Shown here: positions 1-8,945 of the stretch, one piece after another
How positions within the stretch are numbered: the stretch's first letter is position 1
Layout of the letters: every line of letters begins with the position of its first letter
From: Thermasporomyces composti
Lineage (GTDB): Bacteria; Actinomycetota; Actinomycetes; Propionibacteriales; Actinopolymorphaceae
Reading direction: 5' to 3'
Length of the DNA: 64,000 bases
NCBI RefSeq assembly: GCF_003386795.1
Contig: NZ_QTUC01000001.1
Coordinates: 3,286,001 to 3,350,000 of the forward strand
Program-made: the position numbers and the translations under genes
Notes under the pieces: model-generated
Told to the model about the DNA's origin: nothing
Seen by the model: the letters and a program-made list of their open reading frames with translations, nothing else
Database searches by the model: none

Positions 1-614
1 TCTTGCAGTGGCTGCTGACGACGGAGCCGTTCCAGCGACCTGGGCGCGACGACCCCATCAGCCCGGTGGTCGACCCCACGGCGCGGTTCGCTCGCGTGCC
101 GGGGACGGACCTGCACCTCGGTGTCGTGCTGGCGGTCCTCGCCGCGATCGTCGTGTGGTGGGTCCTCACCCGGTCGACGACGGGCTTCCAGCTCCGCGCC
201 GTCGGCGCCAACTCGGAGGCGGCCCGCACCGCTGGTATGAGCGTGGAGCGGGCCTACACGGTCGCGATGCTCGGCGCGGGAGCGCTGGCCGGTCTGGCCG
301 GCGCGCAGCAGGTCCTCGGCACCGCCCACCCGTTGACCGACGGGATCGCCGGGGACGTGGGCTTCGACGCCATCACCGTGGCGCTGCTGGGCCGGGCGTC
401 GCCCGCCGGCACGGTCGTCGCCGGCCTGGTGTTCGGCGCGCTCAAGGCGGGAGGGTTGCAGATGCAGATCCAGACCCAGACCCCGCTCACCCTCACGACC
501 GTCCTCCAGGCGACGATCGTGCTCTTCATCGCCGCTCCGGCGCTGGTTCGGGCCCTCGTGCGGGTTCGCGGCCAGGGCGCCGGCTCCGTCCTCGCCAAGG
601 GGTGGAACGCGTGA
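1..614 (+). CDS. Nucleoside ABC transporter permease, C-terminal part (5' end outside window)
   Basis: The reading frame is open from the first bases, so the start lies upstream of the window. The 203 visible residues are a polytopic membrane protein of the BPD_transp_2 (branched-chain amino acid/nucleoside/ribose permease) family. The segment around residues 55-80, with TGFQLRAVGANSEAARTAGM, is the characteristic cytoplasmic loop of the nucleoside permeases YufP/NupB type. It should form the membrane channel with the next gene, powered by an ATPase and fed by a Bmp-family lipoprotein presumably encoded upstream. The stop overlaps the GTG start of the next gene by 4 nt (GTGA), indicating translational coupling. 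The nucleoside assignment rests on family resemblance and on the cdd-deoA-add genes directly downstream. Confidence 0.9.
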   Translation, partial: LQWLLTTEPFQRPGRDDPISPVVDPTARFARVPGTDLHLGVVLAVLAAIVVWWVLTRSTTGFQLRAVGANSEAARTAGMSVERAYTVAMLGAGALAGLAGAQQVLGTAHPLTDGIAGDVGFDAITVALLGRASPAGTVVAGLVFGALKAGGLQMQIQTQTPLTLTTVLQATIVLFIAAPALVRALVRVRGQGAGSVLAKGWNA

Positions 615-1972
615 GCGCCTCGGACGAGACCGTGGAGAAGGCCGGAACGACGTCGGTGGCCGACCAGGCGCCTGGACGTGGGCCAGAGCAAGCACCCCCG
701 CGCCGCACCAGGGGCTCCGTGGCATCGGGCCAGGAGACTCCGCCCGAGCGCCGGCGCCGGGTCCGTGCCGGCCTCGTCGCGCTCGTGCTCGCCGCTGTCG
801 GTGGCGTGCTCGCTGTCCTGACCCGCCCCGAAGCCGTCACGTTCGCCCTGTCGGACCAGGTGGCCGACGAACGGCTTCCGGACATCGTGCTGCCGGCCCG
901 TCCGGTGGCGGTGGCCCTCGCCGCCTACGCGGTCGTCGTCGCCGTGGCCCACGTCCTGCGCGGCGTGCGGGGCCGTTGGGCAGGGGTGGTCTGGGCACTG
1001 TTCGGCGTGGCTCTGGTCGTGGCGTTCCTGTGCTGGGCGGCGGCGGGGACGACGTTTCCGCTCACGAACCAGCTGCAGGGGACGCTCAACCTCTCCACAC
1101 CGCTCATCCTCGGCGCCCTCGCCGGTGTGCTGTGCGAGCGTGCCGGCGTCATCAACATCGCGATCGAGGGACAGTTCCTCGCCGGGGCGTTCACCGCCGC
1201 GGTCGTGACGACGGTGACGGGAAGCTTCCTGGCCGGGACCCTCGGCGCCGTCCTCGCGGGCGTGCTCATCGCGGCGCTGCTCGCCGTCTTCGCGATCCGC
1301 TACTACGTCAACCAGGTGATCCTCGGTGTCGTCCTCGTGGTCTTCGCCTCCGGGATCACCGGCTTTCTGTTCGACCAGTTCGTCCAGGACGACGCCGCGG
1401 CGTACAACGACCCCGGGGTGCTGCCGACCGTCCCGATTCCGGTCCTCGCGGACATCCCGATCGTCGGCGCGACCCTGTTCGACCAGACCCCGCTCGTCTA
1501 CGCGATGTACGCCGCCGTTGCGGTCGTGACCTACGTGCTGTTCAAGACGCGGTGGGGGCTGCGGGTGCGCGCGGTCGGTGAGCATCCCAGGGCCGCCGAG
1601 ACCGTGGGCGTCAACGTGCTGCGCGTGCGCTACCAGGCGGTGCTCGCCGGGGGAGTGGTGGCCGGGCTCGGTGGGGCGTTCTTCACCATCGGATTCACCG
1701 GCAGCTTCGACAAGGACCTCACCGCCGGTCAGGGGTTCATCGCCTTGGCGGCCCTCATCATGGGCCGCTGGCACCCTCTCGGCGCGACCCTCGCGGCGCT
1801 GTTCTTCGGCTTCACCCAGCAGCTGCAGAGCCAGCTGCAGATCATCGCCACGCCGATCCCGGGCGAGCTGCTCATCATGGCGCCGTACCTGGCGACCGTG
1901 GTGGCGGTCGCGGGATTGGTCGGGCGCGTGCGACCGCCCAAAGCCGACGGCGAGCCGTACGTCACGAGCTAG
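611..1972 (+). CDS. Nucleoside ABC transporter permease, second subunit
   Basis: 453 residues. A long polar, Pro/Arg-rich cytoplasmic N-terminus (about 50 residues) precedes roughly ten hydrophobic segments. The loop with the GLRVRAVGEHPRAAETVGVN motif is typical of YufQ/NupC-type nucleoside permeases, and the CERAGVINIAIEGQ motif is the family signature in the first half. The GTG at 611 is chosen because it overlaps the stop of the preceding permease by 4 nt and fits family length; the frame is open much further upstream but only as a shadow of the first permease. It acts in the cytoplasmic membrane as the heterodimeric partner of the preceding permease. Cytidine deaminase follows after 23 nt, so uptake and breakdown are probably co-transcribed. 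Confidence 0.92.
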   Translation: MSASDETVEKAGTTSVADQAPGRGPEQAPPRRTRGSVASGQETPPERRRRVRAGLVALVLAAVGGVLAVLTRPEAVTFALSDQVADERLPDIVLPARPVAVALAAYAVVVAVAHVLRGVRGRWAGVVWALFGVALVVAFLCWAAAGTTFPLTNQLQGTLNLSTPLILGALAGVLCERAGVINIAIEGQFLAGAFTAAVVTTVTGSFLAGTLGAVLAGVLIAALLAVFAIRYYVNQVILGVVLVVFASGITGFLFDQFVQDDAAAYNDPGVLPTVPIPVLADIPIVGATLFDQTPLVYAMYAAVAVVTYVLFKTRWGLRVRAVGEHPRAAETVGVNVLRVRYQAVLAGGVVAGLGGAFFTIGFTGSFDKDLTAGQGFIALAALIMGRWHPLGATLAALFFGFTQQLQSQLQIIATPIPGELLIMAPYLATVVAVAGLVGRVRPPKADGEPYVTS

Positions 1973-1995
1973 CCTGGGCCGCCGGGGTGGAGACC

Positions 1996-2397
1996 ATGCA
2001 GGTGGACTGGGAGGCGCTGCGGACGGCGGCGCGGCAGGTGATGACGCGGGCGTACGCGCCGTACTCGGGCTTTCCGGTCGGTGCCGCGGCGCTCACCGAC
2101 GACGGTCGCGTCGTCGTCGGCTGCAACGTCGAGAACGCGTCCTATGGCGCGACCCTGTGCGCCGAATGCGGGTTGGTGTCCGCCCTGTATGCCTCCGGCG
2201 GCGGCCGTCTGGTCGCGTTCACCTGCTGCGACCGCGACGGTGCGCGGCTCATGCCGTGCGGCCGCTGTCGCCAGCTGCTGTGGGAGCACGGCGGGCCGGA
2301 GCTTCGCGTCGATACGCCGCGCGGGGTGCGACCCTTGCGCGAGCTGCTGCCGGACGCGTTCGGACCTGACGACCTGCGAGGACGACATCGTGGCTGA
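1996..2397 (+). CDS. cdd: Cytidine deaminase
   Basis: 133 residues, the normal size of the small tetrameric cytidine deaminases. It deaminates (deoxy)cytidine to (deoxy)uridine in the cytosol. The zinc site is visible as the CAEC motif (Cys with catalytic Glu) near residue 50 and PCGRC near residue 90; the substrate motif GCNVENASYG is intact. ATG at 1996 is preferred to the GTG at 1987 because the purine-rich GGGTGGAG lies just before it. The stop overlaps the GTG of deoA by 8 nt, so the two are translationally coupled; deoxyuridine made here is the substrate of the next enzyme. Confidence 0.95.
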   Translation: MQVDWEALRTAARQVMTRAYAPYSGFPVGAAALTDDGRVVVGCNVENASYGATLCAECGLVSALYASGGGRLVAFTCCDRDGARLMPCGRCRQLLWEHGGPELRVDTPRGVRPLRELLPDAFGPDDLRGRHRG

Positions 2398-3679
2398 GCC
2401 TTTCGACGCCGTCGAGGTGATCCGTACCAAGCGTGACGGCAGGAGGTTGAGCGCTGAGCAGATCGACTGGGTGATCGACGGCTACGTGCGCGGCGTGGTC
2501 GCCGATGAGCAGATGTCGGCGCTGCTCATGGCCATCGTGTTGCGTGGCATGGACCGGGACGAGGTGGCCCGGTGGACCCACGCCATGGTGGCTTCCGGCG
2601 ACCGGCTCGACTTTCGCAGCCTGGGCCGGCCGACGGCCGACAAGCACTCCACAGGGGGAGTGGGTGACAAGATCACCTTGCCTCTGGCTCCGCTGGCCGC
2701 GGCGTGCGGCGTGGCGGTGCCCCAGCTGTCGGGGCGCGGACTCGGCTACACCGGGGGCACGCTCGACAAGCTGGAGTCGATCCCGGGATGGCGGGCGCGC
2801 TTGTCCTACGACGAGATGCTCGCCCAGCTTCGTGACGTGGGCGCGGTGATCTGCGCGCCCACGGACACGCTCGCTCCGGCGGACCGCAAGATCTACGCGC
2901 TCCGGGACGTCACCGGCACGGTCGAGTCGATCCCGCTCGTCGCCAGCTCGATCATGAGCAAGAAGATCGCGGAGGGCACGCCGGCGCTGGTGCTCGACGT
3001 CAAGGTCGGGTCGGGGGCGTTCATGCGGCAGCTCGACGACGCCCGCGCTCTCGCCACCACGATGGTGGAGCTGGGCACCGACGCCGGTGTTCGCACGGTC
3101 GCGCTCATCACCGACATGTCCACCCCGCTGGGCTTGACCGCGGGCAACGCGCTCGAGGTCGCCGAGGCGGTCGAGGTGTTGCAGGGAGGCGGCCCGCCGG
3201 ACGTGGTGGAGCTGACCGTGGCGTTGGCGCGGGAGATGCTCGAGCTCGCCGGCGCGGCGGGCGCTCCCGACCCCGCGGACGTTCTCGCGCGCGGGCACGC
3301 GATGGACGTGTGGCGTCGGATGATCCGCGCGCAGGGCGGTGACCCTGAAGCACCGCTGCCACGGGCTCGGGAGACGCACGACGTGCTCGCGCCGGCGGAC
3401 GGCGTCCTCGTTCGGCTCGACGCGTTCGCTGTCGGCGTCGCGGCGTGGCGGCTCGGTGCCGGGCGGGCCCGCAAGGAGGATCCGGTGGCGCCCGCCGCGG
3501 GTGTCCAGATGCACGCCAAGCCCGGGGCTCTGGTCCGCGCCGGGCAGCCGCTGCTGACGCTGCACGCCGACGACCCGGCGAGGTTCCCTCGCGCGATGGA
3601 AGCACTGGAGGGGGCGTTCGAGGTGGCGCCGGTGGGATCCCGCCCAGCACGGCCGCTCATCATCGAGCGCATCGGGTGA
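2390..3679 (+). CDS. deoA: Pyrimidine-nucleoside / thymidine phosphorylase
   Basis: 429 residues, standard for the family. It phosphorolyses thymidine, deoxyuridine or uridine to the base and (deoxy)ribose-1-phosphate. The phosphate-binding [10 protein letters not shown] loop and the [16 protein letters not shown] family signature are both intact, and the C-terminal swivelling domain is complete. The GTG start at 2390 lies inside the end of cdd (8-nt overlap). The (deoxy)ribose-1-phosphate formed would be isomerised by the phosphopentomutase-like enzyme at 16440-18095, and the deoxy form then cleaved by deoC at 11290-12249. Confidence 0.95.
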   Translation: MAEPFDAVEVIRTKRDGRRLSAEQIDWVIDGYVRGVVADEQMSALLMAIVLRGMDRDEVARWTHAMVASGDRLDFRSLGRPTADKHSTGGVGDKITLPLAPLAAACGVAVPQLSGRGLGYTGGTLDKLESIPGWRARLSYDEMLAQLRDVGAVICAPTDTLAPADRKIYALRDVTGTVESIPLVASSIMSKKIAEGTPALVLDVKVGSGAFMRQLDDARALATTMVELGTDAGVRTVALITDMSTPLGLTAGNALEVAEAVEVLQGGGPPDVVELTVALAREMLELAGAAGAPDPADVLARGHAMDVWRRMIRAQGGDPEAPLPRARETHDVLAPADGVLVRLDAFAVGVAAWRLGAGRARKEDPVAPAAGVQMHAKPGALVRAGQPLLTLHADDPARFPRAMEALEGAFEVAPVGSRPARPLIIERIG

Positions 3680-3747
3680 ACGACTCTCCTGGCGCGCCGG
3701 ACACGCCGCCAAGGCCGGGCGGTGGACCACGGGACGTCGAGACGGCG

Positions 3748-3759
3748 TACTGTCGGGCC
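3748..3759 (+). promoter_or_regulatory. Leaderless promoter of add
   Basis: The -10 hexamer TACTGT is followed by six bases and then the ATG of add, with no Shine-Dalgarno between. The transcript is inferred to begin at or next to the start codon. Confidence 0.6.
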
Positions 3760-5004
3760 ATGCGGATCACCCACGACGAGATCGCCCGCGCACCGAAGGT
3801 GGTGCTGCACGACCACCTCGACGGTGGCCTTCGCCCGGACACCCTGGTGGAGCTCGCCGACCGGGTGGGACACCAGCTCCCGGAAACCGACCCTGCCCGT
3901 CTCGGCGAATGGTTTCGCGAGTCGGCGGACTCCGGCTCACTGGAGCGGTACCTGGAGACGTTCGAGCACACGGTCGCGGTCATGCAGACCGCGGACGCGC
4001 TCCGTCGCGTCGCCGCCGAGTGCGCCGAGGATCTCGCGGCGGACGGCGTCGTCTACGCCGAGGTGCGCTACGCGCCCGAGCAGCACCTCCGGGCCGGGCT
4101 GACCCTCGACGAGGTGGTCCAGGCGGTCCGGGACGGGCTCGCCGAGGGGGAGAAGCGGGCGGCGGCCGCCGGCCGGGCCATCGTCGTGCGGCAGATCCTC
4201 ACCGCGATGCGCCACGCGGACCGGTCGAGGGAGATCGCCGAACTGGCGGTGCGCTACCGCGACGAGGGCGTCGCCGGCTTCGACATCGCCGGCGCCGAGG
4301 CGGGGAACCCGCCCACCCGCCACCTCGCCGCGTTCGAGTACCTGCGACAGGAGAACGCCCACATCACCATCCACGCCGGCGAGGCGGTCGGGCTCTCCTC
4401 CATCGCCGAGGCGGTCCAGCGATGCGGCGCCGAGCGTCTCGGGCACGGCGTTCGCATCGTCGACGACATCACCGTGACACCGGACGGCGAGGCACGGCTG
4501 GGACGGCTCGCGGCGTACGTTCGCGACGCTCGGATCCCGCTCGAGCTCTGCCCGACGTCGAACGTCCAGACCGGTGCGGCGCCCTCGATCGCTGAGCATC
4601 CCTTCGGGCTGCTCGCTCGGCTGCGTTTCCGGGTGACCGTCAACACCGACAACCGCCTGGTGAGCGGGACGTCGATGTCGGAGGAGTTCGCTCGGTTGGC
4701 CCAGGCGTTCGACTACGACCTCGACGACTTCGCGTGGTTCACCGTCAACGCCATGAAGAGCGCGTTCCTTCCGTACGACGAGCGGCTCGCGCTGATCAAC
4801 GAGGTCATCAAGCCTGGATACGCGGCCATCGCGGCCGACCGCGTCGTCGCGCGCATGCGGCGTCCACTCAGCGAGAGCGGGCGGTACAGGCAGGGCGGGC
4901 CCGGGACCACGCGTCCTCAGGCTCGCTCCCCGAAGGTCTCGGTCCCCACGACCTCGAGCAGGCGCAGCGCCTCCAGCGAGGGACTGCCCGGCAGGGCGGT
5001 GTAG
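3760..5004 (+). CDS. add: Adenosine deaminase
   Basis: 414 residues. It converts (deoxy)adenosine to (deoxy)inosine. The zinc ligands are seen in LHDHLDGG (His17, His19), the IHAGEA motif supplies His and the catalytic Glu follows it, GHGVRI contains the catalytic His, and NTDNRLVSG is the actinobacterial form of the Asp-containing metal motif. The family fold ends near residue 370 ([12 protein letters not shown]), so the last ~40 residues are an Arg/Ser-rich extension. That tail overlaps the 3' end of the convergent regulator gene by 88 nt. The ATG at 3760 has a leaderless promoter directly upstream. Inosine produced is substrate for the purine nucleoside phosphorylase at 18350-19192. Confidence 0.95.
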   Translation: MRITHDEIARAPKVVLHDHLDGGLRPDTLVELADRVGHQLPETDPARLGEWFRESADSGSLERYLETFEHTVAVMQTADALRRVAAECAEDLAADGVVYAEVRYAPEQHLRAGLTLDEVVQAVRDGLAEGEKRAAAAGRAIVVRQILTAMRHADRSREIAELAVRYRDEGVAGFDIAGAEAGNPPTRHLAAFEYLRQENAHITIHAGEAVGLSSIAEAVQRCGAERLGHGVRIVDDITVTPDGEARLGRLAAYVRDARIPLELCPTSNVQTGAAPSIAEHPFGLLARLRFRVTVNTDNRLVSGTSMSEEFARLAQAFDYDLDDFAWFTVNAMKSAFLPYDERLALINEVIKPGYAAIAADRVVARMRRPLSESGRYRQGGPGTTRPQARSPKVSVPTTSSRRSASSEGLPGRAV

Positions 5005-5759
5005 ATCACGAGCCGCTGCCCACGGTCGGGAATCTCCAGGATCTCGTAGGCGAGCTCCAGCTCACCGACCACCGGGTGCCGGAGTCGCTTGGTTGCGCCC
5101 CGCCGGACACTGACCTGGTGCTGCTCCCACCGCCGCACGAACTCCGGACTGTTGGCCAGCAGTCGGGCGATCAAGGCGCGAATCCCCGGGTCCGTGGGGT
5201 AACGCGCCGCCGCGGCTCGCAGGTCGGCCACGCACTGGTCGGCGAACGCAGCGGCGTCCTCAGGCGCGTAGAGCTCCGGGTAGCCGACCCCGCAGAACAG
5301 CTGCCAGACCAGGTTTCGCTCGCTCGGCGGCAGCCGGGAGAGGTCGCCGAGCAGGGCCGCCGCCATCGGGTTCCACGCCAGCAAGTCGTACTTGACATCG
5401 ATCACGAACGCGGGAACGTCGTGCAACCGGTCGAGCAGGTGCATGATCCCCGCTGAGACGTTCGGGCTGGGTCCAGGCGGATCCGGCACCTCCCCGGCGA
5501 GGTGGAACAGGTGACGGCGCTCGTCGTCGGAGAGCCGCAAGGCGCGAGCGAGCGCGGCCAGCACCTGGCGGGACGGACGCGGGCTGCGCGCCTGCTCCAG
5601 CCGCGCGTAGTAGTCGACCGAGATGCCGGCGAGCTGCGCCACCTCCTCCCGACGCAACCCGGGCGCGCGCCGGCGAGACCCGGCGGGCAGCCCGACCTCG
5701 CTCGGACGGACGCGGGCGCGCCGGCTACGCAGGAACTCGGCGAGCTGAGCACGATCCAC
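4917..5759 (-). CDS. XRE-family transcriptional regulator with MmyB-like ligand-binding domain
   Basis: 280 residues from the GTG at 5759. An N-terminal helix-turn-helix (residues ~5-75, with the signature [22 protein letters not shown]) is followed by the aromatic-rich MLTR/MmyB ligand-binding domain (~100-270). Genes of this type usually sit divergently from a short-chain dehydrogenase, as here (SDR at 5860), and are taken to control it in response to a small ligand, possibly a fatty acid. The frame stays open to 5900, but homology begins at [14 protein letters not shown], so the GTG is preferred. The 100-bp divergent gap must hold both promoters. The 3' end overlaps the tail of add on the opposite strand. 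Confidence 0.9.
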   Translation of the reverse strand: MDRAQLAEFLRSRRARVRPSEVGLPAGSRRRAPGLRREEVAQLAGISVDYYARLEQARSPRPSRQVLAALARALRLSDDERRHLFHLAGEVPDPPGPSPNVSAGIMHLLDRLHDVPAFVIDVKYDLLAWNPMAAALLGDLSRLPPSERNLVWQLFCGVGYPELYAPEDAAAFADQCVADLRAAAARYPTDPGIRALIARLLANSPEFVRRWEQHQVSVRRGATKRLRHPVVGELELAYEILEIPDRGQRLVIYTALPGSPSLEALRLLEVVGTETFGERA

Positions 5760-5859
5760 GCCGCCAGTGTGCCGCGGCGTCCCCGCCGATCCAGGGTCTG
5801 TCAGTCCGTGGATGAGCCGTCTCTGCCGCGGGTCCGCTGCCGGGCCCACGCTTGAGCCC

Positions 5860-6588
5860 ATGAGTGACGCCACGATCGCCCTCGTGACCGGGGCCAACAA
5901 GGGAATCGGATACGAGATCGCCCGCCAGCTCGGTCAGACTGGCGCCGAGGTGCTGCTGGGCGCGCGCGACCTGGGGCGCGGCGAAGCGGCCGCGTCGACG
6001 CTGCGGGCCGAGGGGCTGACCGTCCGTCCCGTCCGGCTCGATGTCACCGACGCGGCCACCATCGAGGCCGCGGCGAAGTGGATCGAGCAGGAGTACGGGC
6101 GTCTGGACGTCCTGGTCAACAACGCCGGCACCGTTCATGAATGGGGCCTCGATCCGACCACGCTGCCGATCTCGGTGCTGCGCAGCACGTTCGAGACCAA
6201 CGTGTTCGGCGTGGTGGCGGTGACGAACGCGATGCTGCCACTGCTGCGCCGGGCACCCGCGGCGCGCATCGTGAACATGTCCAGCTCCCTGGGCTCGCTG
6301 GCCCGGTCGAGCGACCCGACCTCGGACCAGCACCACGTACCTCTGCTCGCGTACAACTCGTCCAAGGCGGCCCTCAACCGCATAACCGTCCAATACGCGG
6401 CCGTCCTCGAGGGAACGCCGATCAAGGTCAACTCCGCCTGTCCCGGCTTCTGCGCGACCGACATGAACGGCCACCGCGGACACCGCACGCCGGCCCAGGG
6501 GGCCGCGATCGTCGTCCGCCTCGCCACCCTTCCGCCTGACGGGCCGACGGGTGGGTTCTTCGAGGACGACGGCCAGGTTCCCTGGTGA
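5860..6588 (+). CDS. Short-chain dehydrogenase/reductase
   Basis: 242 residues, classical SDR length. The NAD(P)-binding TGANKGIG motif (residues ~12-19), the NNAG motif (~86-89), the catalytic Ser in VNMSSSLGS and the YNSSK motif are all present. The substrate is not evident. The sequence resembles plant-type carbonyl/menthone-like reductases that also occur in actinobacteria. It is divergent from the XRE/MmyB-type regulator, its probable controller. ATG at 5860 is chosen because the fold starts immediately; the frame upstream is open but unrelated. Confidence 0.92.
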   Translation: MSDATIALVTGANKGIGYEIARQLGQTGAEVLLGARDLGRGEAAASTLRAEGLTVRPVRLDVTDAATIEAAAKWIEQEYGRLDVLVNNAGTVHEWGLDPTTLPISVLRSTFETNVFGVVAVTNAMLPLLRRAPAARIVNMSSSLGSLARSSDPTSDQHHVPLLAYNSSKAALNRITVQYAAVLEGTPIKVNSACPGFCATDMNGHRGHRTPAQGAAIVVRLATLPPDGPTGGFFEDDGQVPW

Positions 6589-6921
6589 GCTCCGACTGCC
6601 GCGATGGGGCCGACCGGCACCGCGATCGGAGGCGGCCAATCGAAGGCGGCTCAGCCGAGGTGCCGAGCGGCCCCGTCCACACGACGCCGCATGACCTCGC
6701 CTAAGGCCCGACCTCGTGTCACACTCTCCCCTAAGGGCGAGATCCGAGGATTTCGCGGACGTGGACATCCCCATCCGGAGCGGACTGTCTTCGCTCAGGA
6801 CGCAGCTTGTCGTCTGGCCCACGGCTCCTGGCCTCCGGCCCGCGGCAACGTCGCCCGGCCCTACGGCACCCGAGGACGTCCACAGCTCCGGGGGTCGACG
6901 GCACTGGGGAGGTCTGAAGCG
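6589..6921. other. 333-bp intergenic region, no recognised gene
   Basis: It separates the SDR from the small gene at 6922. The frame of the downstream gene is open through most of it, but the translation is Arg/Pro-rich and low in complexity, as expected of non-coding GC-rich DNA. No RNA gene or repeat was recognised. It probably contains the promoter of the 6922 gene. Confidence 0.5.
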
Positions 6922-7287
6922 ATGGCGGGCGGCCGGGTCCTCGGCTGGCTCACGCAGGCGTTCCGAAAGGGCCAGCCTTGGCGGCGAGGTCCGGTCCTCG
7001 GTGTGGACGAACCCGCGATCGAGCCAGAGGCCGTCACGCCTCGCCCGATCGAGTTGCTCGCTGCCGACCTGCGCCGACTGGGCCAGGAGAGCGTCCGGCT
7101 GCACTCCGACCCGCGCGTGCCGGCACGGGCGTTCCGACTGCGCGCTGTCGAGCTCGCCTATGACGACACCCTGCTCATGGCCTGCCGAGCGCTGGAGGTC
7201 GAGACCGAAGGCGCGACCAGCCCGTTGCCGGCGGTTCGGCGGCTGGAGGTCGAGTGCGAGCTCGCCCGGCGTGGCCTCGAGTGGTAG
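6922..7287 (+). CDS. Small conserved actinobacterial protein of unknown function
   Basis: 121 residues. ATG at 6922 is preceded by a good ribosome site (GGGGAGG, about 9 nt spacing), which argues against the longer open frame starting near 6604. The C-terminal half (LLAADLRRLGQES... FRLRAVELAYDDTLLMACRALEV) is a helical, Arg/Leu-rich module that I recognise from small actinobacterial proteins without an assigned role. No membrane segment or cysteine pair is visible. It lies alone between the SDR gene and a convergent PspC-type gene. Confidence 0.7.
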   Translation: MAGGRVLGWLTQAFRKGQPWRRGPVLGVDEPAIEPEAVTPRPIELLAADLRRLGQESVRLHSDPRVPARAFRLRAVELAYDDTLLMACRALEVETEGATSPLPAVRRLEVECELARRGLEW

Positions 7288-7359
7288 GACGCTGGCCTCG
7301 CGTCGACCAGTGCGGGGTGAGCCCCGGGGAGACCGCGGGCGCGGGTGTGGGTCGGGTGC

Positions 7360-7542
7360 TCAGTCCTCGGCGGGGATGAGGATCCACAAGACGATGTAGC
7401 CCACGAACTGCGGGCCGGGCAGCGCGCACGAGAGCACGAACGCCAGCCGCACCAATGCGGGCGGCAGACCGAACCGTTCGGCGAGCCCGGCACAGACCCC
7501 GGCGATCCAGCGTCCCTTGCGCGGGCGGACGAGGCGAGCCAT
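7360..7542 (-). CDS. PspC-domain small membrane protein
   Basis: 60 residues from the ATG at 7542, which has a strong ribosome site (GGAGGG, about 6 nt upstream). The whole protein is a PspC domain: a basic start (ARLVRPRKGRWIAGVCAGLAERFG) and one hydrophobic helix (about residues 30-55), ending in ILIPAED. PspC proteins sit in the cytoplasmic membrane and take part in envelope-stress responses. In actinobacteria small stand-alone copies are common and usually of unknown partner; no pspA is visible nearby. Confidence 0.88.
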   Translation of the reverse strand: MARLVRPRKGRWIAGVCAGLAERFGLPPALVRLAFVLSCALPGPQFVGYIVLWILIPAED

Positions 7543-7690
7543 GTCTTCTCCCTCCGACGCCGGCTCCTCACCACGGCCAACGAACGGCGGCGCGAGGACG
7601 CTCCCTGAGCGGGACATCGGTGGATCGTGGAGGTCTGTCCCTGCCGGCGGGAATGTCTGGGTCGACCGGAGAGCGGCGGAGCCGCGGCCG

Positions 7691-8941
7691 TCAGCGACGG
7701 CGGATCTCGAGATGGGCTGTGAGCGCCGGGATGACCGCCCGCCACCCGGCCACGGCGGCGTCGACGTCCGCGGTGGTGAGCGCGCGTCGAGCGCCGGGCC
7801 GGTCCTGGGCGACGTCGATCGCGCAGGAGATCATGAACGTCCCGGCCGGTGCGACCGGCTCGAGCAGCCTGGTGACGTCGCTCCAGCCGCCCCACGCCGC
7901 GAGCCGGAGCAGCTCCGTCCACGCGCACACCAGCCGGTCGGCGGCGTCCTGGTCCATCGCGGGGTCGATCGAGTCCGCGAGCTCGACGAGGTCGAAGATG
8001 CAGTCATCGTGCGGGGTGAGGTCGACGTCAGCGCGCGCGGCGACCCCCGCCAGGTCGAGGACGCCGTCGGTGGACTCGTCGACCAGGCCGCCGGCGAGAT
8101 CGGCCTTCATCTGGTCCAGGTCGGTCCACGCGAACAGCCGGGCCGGCGATCCCACGGTCCTGGTCCCGCCGAAGGCGGGGTGCTCGCCGTGGAGGGTCGT
8201 GCTGCGCACGACGTAGACACCCTCGTCGGCCAGCCCGAACCACAAGGTCACGGCGTCCGCGACGGTCTCGAGCGGCGTCGACTCGGCGTCATCGGCGTTC
8301 GTGTCGCCGTCGTCGCCTCGGATCATCCCCGCCGGGTTCCCCCACGGTCCTCCGACTGGTGGGTCCGCGGGGATCTCGGGGGTCGTGACGCGACGGGACA
8401 CCTCCTCCACGCACGCCGACCAGTGGGCGCGGAGGAGGTCGACGACGTGCTGGCGGTGGTGGGCGGCCCGGAAGATCGACAGCACCTCGTCGCCGGACGC
8501 GAGCTTGCCGATGTCGTCGTCCTCGCGCAGCGCGTCGGCGTGCTCGCCGGTCACGTCGGTGTAGTCGAGCAGGTCGAGCATGACGGCGAGGGTCGACCCG
8601 AGGGAGGCCTGTTCGTCGGTGTCGAGCCGGTCGTCCCGCAGCTCCGGCAACTGGGCGAAGTCGTAGCTGCAGAGGCGGCGGGTGTACTCCTCGACCGTCC
8701 ACGTCCGCAACGTCCGCAGGTGCGGGCTGCGGGTGAGGTCGTGCGGAGCGCCGGAGTCGACGAAGGCGACGAGGTCCTCCACGGTGGCGAAGCCGTAGAG
8801 GGTGCTGTCTCGGCCGAGGAACGCCCTCGAGCCGTCCGACGCGGTGAACCAACCGGGCTGGTAGAGCGTGACGTACCTCCGACCGCCGGGCAGTCGCAGC
8901 TCGAGCGGGACGATCGGGTCGTCGACGAACTCGATGGTCAC
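7691..8941 (-). CDS. Conserved hypothetical protein, last gene of the deoC-aldehyde dehydrogenase operon
   Basis: 416 residues, acidic, soluble, without signal peptide or membrane segment. The N-terminal ~100 residues contain TLYGFATVEDLVAFVDSG and GGRRYVTLYQPGWF. A middle helical section is rich in Asp/Glu, and the C-terminal half has two WT-L-x-L-like helices. I recognise this as a recurrent actinobacterial protein of unknown function and cannot assign an activity. It starts 4 nt after the stop of the truncated aldehyde dehydrogenase, so it is co-transcribed with deoC and the two dehydrogenases, which suggests a link to deoxyribose/aldehyde metabolism, though co-transcription alone does not prove one. 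Confidence 0.85.
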   Translation of the reverse strand: MTIEFVDDPIVPLELRLPGGRRYVTLYQPGWFTASDGSRAFLGRDSTLYGFATVEDLVAFVDSGAPHDLTRSPHLRTLRTWTVEEYTRRLCSYDFAQLPELRDDRLDTDEQASLGSTLAVMLDLLDYTDVTGEHADALREDDDIGKLASGDEVLSIFRAAHHRQHVVDLLRAHWSACVEEVSRRVTTPEIPADPPVGGPWGNPAGMIRGDDGDTNADDAESTPLETVADAVTLWFGLADEGVYVVRSTTLHGEHPAFGGTRTVGSPARLFAWTDLDQMKADLAGGLVDESTDGVLDLAGVAARADVDLTPHDDCIFDLVELADSIDPAMDQDAADRLVCAWTELLRLAAWGGWSDVTRLLEPVAPAGTFMISCAIDVAQDRPGARRALTTADVDAAVAGWRAVIPALTAHLEIRRR

Positions 8942-8945
8942 GGTC

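Noticed and set aside
254-1774. 506-residue open frame antisense to the permeases
   Set aside because: Its translation is His/Asp/Gly/Arg-rich low complexity, typical of the antisense frame of GC-rich genes; the + strand has clear permease homology.
2249-3730. 493-residue open frame antisense to deoA
   Set aside because: It lies wholly opposite a gene with intact catalytic motifs and has no recognisable domain.
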